Made by a program: the position numbers and the translations under genes. 64,000 nt of DNA. Origin: Microbacterium sp. SLBN-146 (lineage in GTDB: Bacteria; Actinomycetota; Actinomycetes; Actinomycetales; Microbacteriaceae). The stretch lies in assembly GCF_006715145.1 (NCBI RefSeq), contig NZ_VFMR01000001.1:806001-870000 (forward strand), written 5' to 3'. Positions within the stretch are counted from its first letter, which is position 1. Each line of letters opens with the position of its first letter. This document shows positions 60,147 to 64,000 of this stretch, in pieces. The notes below the pieces were generated by a model, which ran no database searches, was not told the origin of the DNA, and was given only the letters and a program-made list of their open reading frames with translations.

Positions 60147-60318
60147 GCATCAACGCTACTCGGCACGCCAGAGCCGGAGGCCGTCGCGAGACGCGTCGAG
60201 ACCGGGGGATCGGCGATCCCTGGGTGAGCGCTCCCTGAACGCGCGCGGCGGATCCGATGAGCATGGGATGCAGCAGCCACGACAACCGCCGGAGCCCCCG
60301 GCATCCGAGGAGGAGACC

Positions 60319-61257
60319 ATGCCGAAGAAGCCGATCGACATCGCCGTGCCCGACCTGACCGGAAAGCGCGCCCTTGTGACGGGTGCGAGTGACGGCGTCG
60401 GCGTGCACATCGCGATGCGCCTCGCACGCGCGGGCGCCGAGATCCTCATGCCCGTGCGCAATCCGGAGAAAGGGAAGGCGGCGGTCGAGCGCATTCGCGA
60501 CGCCGTCCCGACGGCCCAGCTCGAGCTGCGGTCGCTCGACCTGTCGTCGCTCGCCTCGGTCGCCGCTCTCGCCGACGAGCTCCTCGACGAGAGCCGACCG
60601 ATCCACGTGCAGATCAACAATGCCGGGCTCATGACGCCTCCCACGCGGCACGTCACCGCCGACGGCTTCGAGCTCCAGTTCGCCACCAACCACCTCGGCC
60701 ACTTCGCGCTGACGACACGGATCCTTCCGCTCCTTCGCGCGGGCAGCGCCCACGTCGTGAGCCAGGTGAGCATCGCCGCGAACTCGGGGGCCGTCAACTG
60801 GGATGACCTGTCGTGGGAGAACGGATACCGTGCGGGGAACGCCTACAGCTCGTCGAAGATCGCGCAGGGGCTCTTCGCGATGGAACTTCATCGCCGGAGC
60901 CTCGAGGGCGGGTGGGGCCTCCGCAGCAACCTGTCGCACCCCGGCATCACCCCCACGAACCTGCTCGCCGCGCAGCCGCAGGCGGGGAGGGATGCCCCGA
61001 CCCGCGCCTTCCGCGTCATCACGGCACTGTCGCGTCGTGGCATCCTGGTCGGCACGCCCGAATCGGCGGCGCTTCCCGCCGTCTACGCAGCGACGCACGC
61101 TGCCGCGAAGGGCGGACACCTCTATGGCCCCAACGGGTTCCAGCACCTCGGCGGTCCGCCCGCCGAGCAGAAGCTCTACTCGCGGCTGGAGAGCGCGTCG
61201 GAGGGGCAGCGAATCTGGGACATCTCCGAGGCGCTGACCGGCGTGCACGTCGCGTAG
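60319..61257 (+). CDS. Short-chain dehydrogenase/reductase (312 aa)
   Basis: The Rossmann motif TGASDGVG (21-28), NAG (101-103), catalytic Ser151 and YSSSK (Tyr176, Lys180) define an SDR; the length and [20 protein letters not shown] point to the retinol dehydrogenase/protochlorophyllide-reductase-like group. ATG 60319 follows GAGGAGGAGACC. The substrate is unknown. The XRE regulator gene starts 62 bp downstream and may control it. Confidence 0.92.
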   Translation: MPKKPIDIAVPDLTGKRALVTGASDGVGVHIAMRLARAGAEILMPVRNPEKGKAAVERIRDAVPTAQLELRSLDLSSLASVAALADELLDESRPIHVQINNAGLMTPPTRHVTADGFELQFATNHLGHFALTTRILPLLRAGSAHVVSQVSIAANSGAVNWDDLSWENGYRAGNAYSSSKIAQGLFAMELHRRSLEGGWGLRSNLSHPGITPTNLLAAQPQAGRDAPTRAFRVITALSRRGILVGTPESAALPAVYAATHAAAKGGHLYGPNGFQHLGGPPAEQKLYSRLESASEGQRIWDISEALTGVHVA

Positions 61258-61319
61258 TCACGACACCCAGGGATGGACGATCCCTTGCATCCACGGCGAA
61301 CGGATCGGAGACTCAGCGC

Positions 61320-62156
61320 ATGGACCGGACACAGCTCGCCGACTTCCTCCGCCGCCGGCGGGAGTCGCTGCAGCCCGAAGACGTCGGCCTCGCGCGAGGT
61401 CCCCGTCGCCGCACGGCGGGGCTCAGGCGCGAGGAGGTCGCCGCACTGTCGGACATGTCGGTCGACTACTACAGCCGTCTCGAGCAGCAGCGAGGGCCGC
61501 AGCCGTCGGAACAGATGCTGGCCGCGATCGCCCGCGGGCTCCGGCTGACGATCGAGGAGCGCGACCACCTCTTCCGTCTCGCCGGGCACACGGCTCCCGT
61601 GCGCGCCGATCGCGGCGACCACGTCTCGCCGGGCATGATGCGGATCCTCGACCGGCTCGCCGACACCCCCGCGCAGGTCATGACGGTCCTCGGTGAGACG
61701 CTCGTACAGACGCCGGCCGCGCGGGCGCTGTTCGGCGACGAGACCCGGTACCAGGGCATGATGCGAAGCATCGGATACCGGTGGTTCATGGATCCGAGCG
61801 TGCGAAGCGTGTACCCCGACGATGACCACGAGATCCACTCGCGCGGGTTCACGGCGGACATTCGTACGGTCTACGCGATGCAGGGAGCCCGATCCCGAGC
61901 CGGCGCGATCGTCCACCGGCTCCTCGAGGAGAGCCCGGAGTTCACGCGCATCTGGGAAGACCACGAAGTGCGCACGGGTCATGCGCGGGAGAAGCGGCTG
62001 CAGCATCCCGAAGTCGGCGTCATGCACCTGCAGTGCCAGGTCATGATCGACCCGGAGCAGGGGCAGTCGCTCCTCGTCCTCACGGCGACACCCGGCACGG
62101 AGGACGACGACAAGCTGCAGCTGCTGTCGGTGCTCGGCACCCAGCGGGTGACGTAG
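61320..62156 (+). CDS. XRE-family regulator with MmyB-like ligand-binding domain (278 aa)
   Basis: The N-terminal helix-turn-helix includes RTAGLRREEVAALSDMSVDY and YSRLEQQRGPQPSEQMLAAI, the signature of the actinobacterial MmyB-type XRE group. The C-terminal 180 residues (from TPAQVMTVLGETLVQTPAAR) form the PAS-like domain thought to bind small ligands such as fatty acids. These regulators usually sit next to an SDR gene that they control, exactly as here. Confidence 0.92.
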   Translation: MDRTQLADFLRRRRESLQPEDVGLARGPRRRTAGLRREEVAALSDMSVDYYSRLEQQRGPQPSEQMLAAIARGLRLTIEERDHLFRLAGHTAPVRADRGDHVSPGMMRILDRLADTPAQVMTVLGETLVQTPAARALFGDETRYQGMMRSIGYRWFMDPSVRSVYPDDDHEIHSRGFTADIRTVYAMQGARSRAGAIVHRLLEESPEFTRIWEDHEVRTGHAREKRLQHPEVGVMHLQCQVMIDPEQGQSLLVLTATPGTEDDDKLQLLSVLGTQRVT

Positions 62157-62174
62157 CGCGCTGTCACCGGTGCT

Positions 62175-62243
62175 CGAGACCGGCGGCTTCGCCGACGCCG
62201 AGCGGCACGCGGCCCGGTCTCGGCGGTATCCCCGGTTTCGGCG
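62175..62243. repeat. Family C palindromic intergenic repeat, copy 2 (69 bp)
   Basis: It begins CGAGACCGGCGG and ends CCCCGGTTTCGGCG, aligning gaplessly to 33016-33084. It lies between the convergent XRE gene and the membrane protein at 62260. Confidence 0.65.
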
Positions 62244-62259
62244 TCGTGCGATGCGGGCG

Positions 62260-62757
62260 TCAGTCCGGCGTGCGCAGGCGCAGCGGGACCCGCGGAAGCC
62301 AGCCGGCGACGCCGAGCAGCGCGAGCACGAGCACGAGCTGGGCCGTCCCGGTCGCGAAGTACAGATCCTGCAGGAAGGACGATCCGGCGATCATGGCCGT
62401 CTCGACGTAGATCCAGATCATGACGCCGAACCCGGCGACGGCCGTCCACAGGAGCGCCGACTCGCGCCTCGCCAGCAGGAGGACGGTCGCGAGGGTCTGC
62501 GTGCCGCCCAGGACGAGGAGCAGGATGAGCCCCGGGATCAGGAACGACGTGAAGACCCCCGAGTCGAGGAACGTCGTCGGCATGCCGAGCCCGTTGGTCG
62601 CGAGGAGGCCGATCCCGCCCGCGAGCGCAGACACGGCCTGAAACGCGGTGACGCCGACGAGCGACCAGTACGCCACCGATCGGATGCGTCGAATCCGGAT
62701 GCCGGGGACAGTCGAGGCCGTCGGCACGGGCGCTGCCGCCCTCGCGCTCGTGGTCAT
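62260..62757 (-). CDS. Four-helix membrane protein of unknown function (165 aa)
   Basis: Four hydrophobic helices are spaced like those of small DUF-type membrane proteins: YWSLVGVTAFQAVSALAGGI, FTSFLIPGLILLLVLGGTQT, LLWTAVAGFGVMIWIYVETA and a last one ending in LALLGVAGWLPR. I recognise no family. ATG 62757 follows AAGGAAG. Confidence 0.75.
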   Translation of the reverse strand: MTTSARAAAPVPTASTVPGIRIRRIRSVAYWSLVGVTAFQAVSALAGGIGLLATNGLGMPTTFLDSGVFTSFLIPGLILLLVLGGTQTLATVLLLARRESALLWTAVAGFGVMIWIYVETAMIAGSSFLQDLYFATGTAQLVLVLALLGVAGWLPRVPLRLRTPD

Positions 62758-62910
62758 GGCGCTTCCTTTCGTCCGATCCAGTACACGCCGGCGTCGCCTC
62801 CGCGAAGAGGGCGAAAGTCCCGCGGGTATCTGGCGGAGGATGCGGGAGCGCAGGACAATGGAGTCGTCATCGCGACGGGCGATGGCGCAGGACGTGAGCG
62901 AGGCCGACGA

Positions 62911-63330
62911 ATGCCCGAGACTCCAGCGATGCTGCCGTCCGACCTGCCGGTCGAGGTGGCTCTGGACCGCGCGACGGGACCCCGCCGCGCCGAGGCCGAG
63001 GAGCTCCTCACGCTCTACCGCGAGCTCACGGGCGAGGAGCCCGTCGTCTGGGCCGGTCGCATCATCGGTTTCGGCGAGCACGAGTACCAGTACGAGTCTG
63101 GCTGGAGTGGCCGGTCCCCCCTGCTGTCGTTCGCGCCCGGCGCGAAGCACCACACGATCTATCTCGCGCATGACTTCTCCGAACGGTGGCCCGAACTCAC
63201 CGCGCGGCTGGGGCCGCACCGGGCCAGCAAGGTCTGCCTCTACCTCACTCGACTCACGGCGGTCGATCGGGACGCCCTCCGGACGCTCCTCGAGAACACG
63301 CTCGCCGAGGCGAGGGCGCACGCGCGCTGA
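62911..63330 (+). CDS. DUF1801-like protein (139 aa)
   Basis: The order EAEELLTLYRELTGEEPVVW, IIGFGEHEYQYESGWSGRSP, LLSFAPGAKHHTIYL and ASKVCLYLTRLTAVD matches small DUF1801 (YdhG-like) proteins, which share a frataxin-like fold with iron-chaperone proposals. Function in actinobacteria is untested. ATG 62911 has GAGG 7-10 nt upstream. Confidence 0.8.
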   Translation: MPETPAMLPSDLPVEVALDRATGPRRAEAEELLTLYRELTGEEPVVWAGRIIGFGEHEYQYESGWSGRSPLLSFAPGAKHHTIYLAHDFSERWPELTARLGPHRASKVCLYLTRLTAVDRDALRTLLENTLAEARAHAR

Positions 63331-63448
63331 CGCATGTACCGCCACCGGACTGCGCACCGATCGGTCAGGATCGGAGAAGCGTCCGGTCGCTCGGTCGCCG
63401 TACCGTGGCATCCGTGCAGGATATGCCTGCCGACGGAAGGAGGACGGG

Positions 63449-63898
63449 ATGGCCGGCGGACTGTCCAAGGGGGAACGCGACGCCGTCAAGCAGCGCGCGA
63501 AGGAACTTCGAGCCCAGGAGAAGGCGGGGAAGAACCGCGAGGCCGGCACGAAGGCCGTCCTCGAAGCGATCGCGGCGCTGGGAGACGACGACAGGGCGCT
63601 CGCCGAGGGCCTCCACGACATCGTGTCGGACGTCGCACCGCACCTCGTCCCGAAGACCTATTACGGGATGCCGGGATACGCGAACTCCGACGGCAAGATC
63701 GTCGTCTTCCTGCAGCCCGCGGGCAAGTTCAAGACCCGCTACTCGACGGTGGGTTTCGAGGGGACGGCCCAGCTCGACGACGGCGACATGTGGCCGACCG
63801 CGTTCGCTCTGCTGAAGCTCACGCCGGCGACGAAGAAGCAGCTCACGGAGCTCGTACGTCGCGCCGCTCCCGCGGACGCGGATGCCGCGGCATCCTGA
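63449..63898 (+). CDS. DUF1801/YdhG-like protein with Lys-rich N-terminal helix (149 aa)
   Basis: A charged N-terminal helix (SKGERDAVKQRAKELRAQEK) precedes the YdhG-like core: VPKTYYGMPGYANSDGKIVV, FLQPAGKFKTRYSTVGFEGT and a C-terminal helix pair. Start ATG 63449 has a strong GGAAGGAGG. It is the second such gene in tandem, 118 bp after the first. Confidence 0.8.
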   Translation: MAGGLSKGERDAVKQRAKELRAQEKAGKNREAGTKAVLEAIAALGDDDRALAEGLHDIVSDVAPHLVPKTYYGMPGYANSDGKIVVFLQPAGKFKTRYSTVGFEGTAQLDDGDMWPTAFALLKLTPATKKQLTELVRRAAPADADAAAS

Positions 63899-64000
63899 CG
63901 GCAGTCCGGGTCACGGCGCGATTCCCCCTCGCGACGCAGCGCGTCGGGGGCACAGTGGCGACCTGAGTCCCTGGTCGGCGTGACTCGGAACCCCGAGTGT

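Noticed and set aside
62157-62259. Small coding gene in the gap after the XRE regulator
   Set aside because: No frame has a start with a Shine-Dalgarno; the gap is occupied by a family C repeat.

Overview
The window looks like chromosomal DNA of a high-GC actinobacterium, most likely Microbacterium or a close relative in the Microbacteriaceae. Support for this: very high GC with G/C-ending codons; a dnaK-grpE-dnaJ-hspR operon preceded by HAIR operators; many GTG starts placed 6 nt after a TANNNT -10 box (leaderless genes); a bifunctional CopD/CtaG membrane protein; and a cysteine-free L28-L33-S14 cluster. I see no prophage, insertion sequence, CRISPR array or rRNA operon. There is one tRNA, tRNA-Gly(CCC).

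Layout. 0-9 kb: the end of a SHOCT protein, a heterodimeric ABC exporter, an AI-2E-type permease, a K+ channel, a DUF998-like membrane protein and a DUF2252 protein. 8.5-12.7 kb: the HspR-controlled heat-shock operon. 12.8-18.6 kb: an MFS transporter, two divergent MarR-like regulators sharing palindromic operators, a BCCT transporter and dcd. 18.6-21.4 kb: tRNA-Gly followed by an unusual two-gene cassette (a LamG-like protein and a Vps62-like protein with a glycine-rich hydrophobic segment). 21.4-24 kb: terC under a yybP-ykoY (Mn2+) riboswitch, then a small wHTH regulator with an SbtA-type bicarbonate permease; all appear linked by GTGAA-N6-TTCAY operators. 24-32.4 kb: an aldo/keto reductase, a catalytically degenerate beta-lactamase-like lipoprotein, DUF2470 plus heme oxygenase with a DtxR box, a PIF1-like helicase and CopD-CtaG. 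32.4-41.6 kb: HU, cysteine-free ribosomal proteins, a DNA glycosylase, and a zinc neighbourhood (zur, permease, TIGR03943 protein, znuABC with a Zur box). 41.5-48.6 kb: accessory genes, then a branched-chain 2-oxoacid dehydrogenase operon (E1a, E1b, E2) behind a HisC-like aminotransferase. 48.7-54.7 kb: an RHH-Doc toxin-antitoxin pair, a holin-like membrane protein, an alpha/beta hydrolase with a small WXG-like partner, and a large secreted nuclease. 54.8-64 kb: a low-molecular-weight phosphatase, purB, membrane proteins, an ACR3-like carrier with a siderophore-interacting protein, an SDR, an XRE regulator and two DUF1801-like proteins.

The most unusual non-coding signal is a set of fixed-length palindromic intergenic elements. 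Family A has eight copies, all exactly 56 bp. Family B has four full copies, all 69 bp, plus two partial ones. Family C has two copies of 69 bp. They sit mostly between convergent genes. B and C share a nested GAGAC/GTCTC layout and look like one superfamily. They account for nearly all the gene-free stretches longer than 300 bp. A second window-wide signal is strong enrichment of the heptamer GGATGCC/GGCATCC, which appears to override codon preference.
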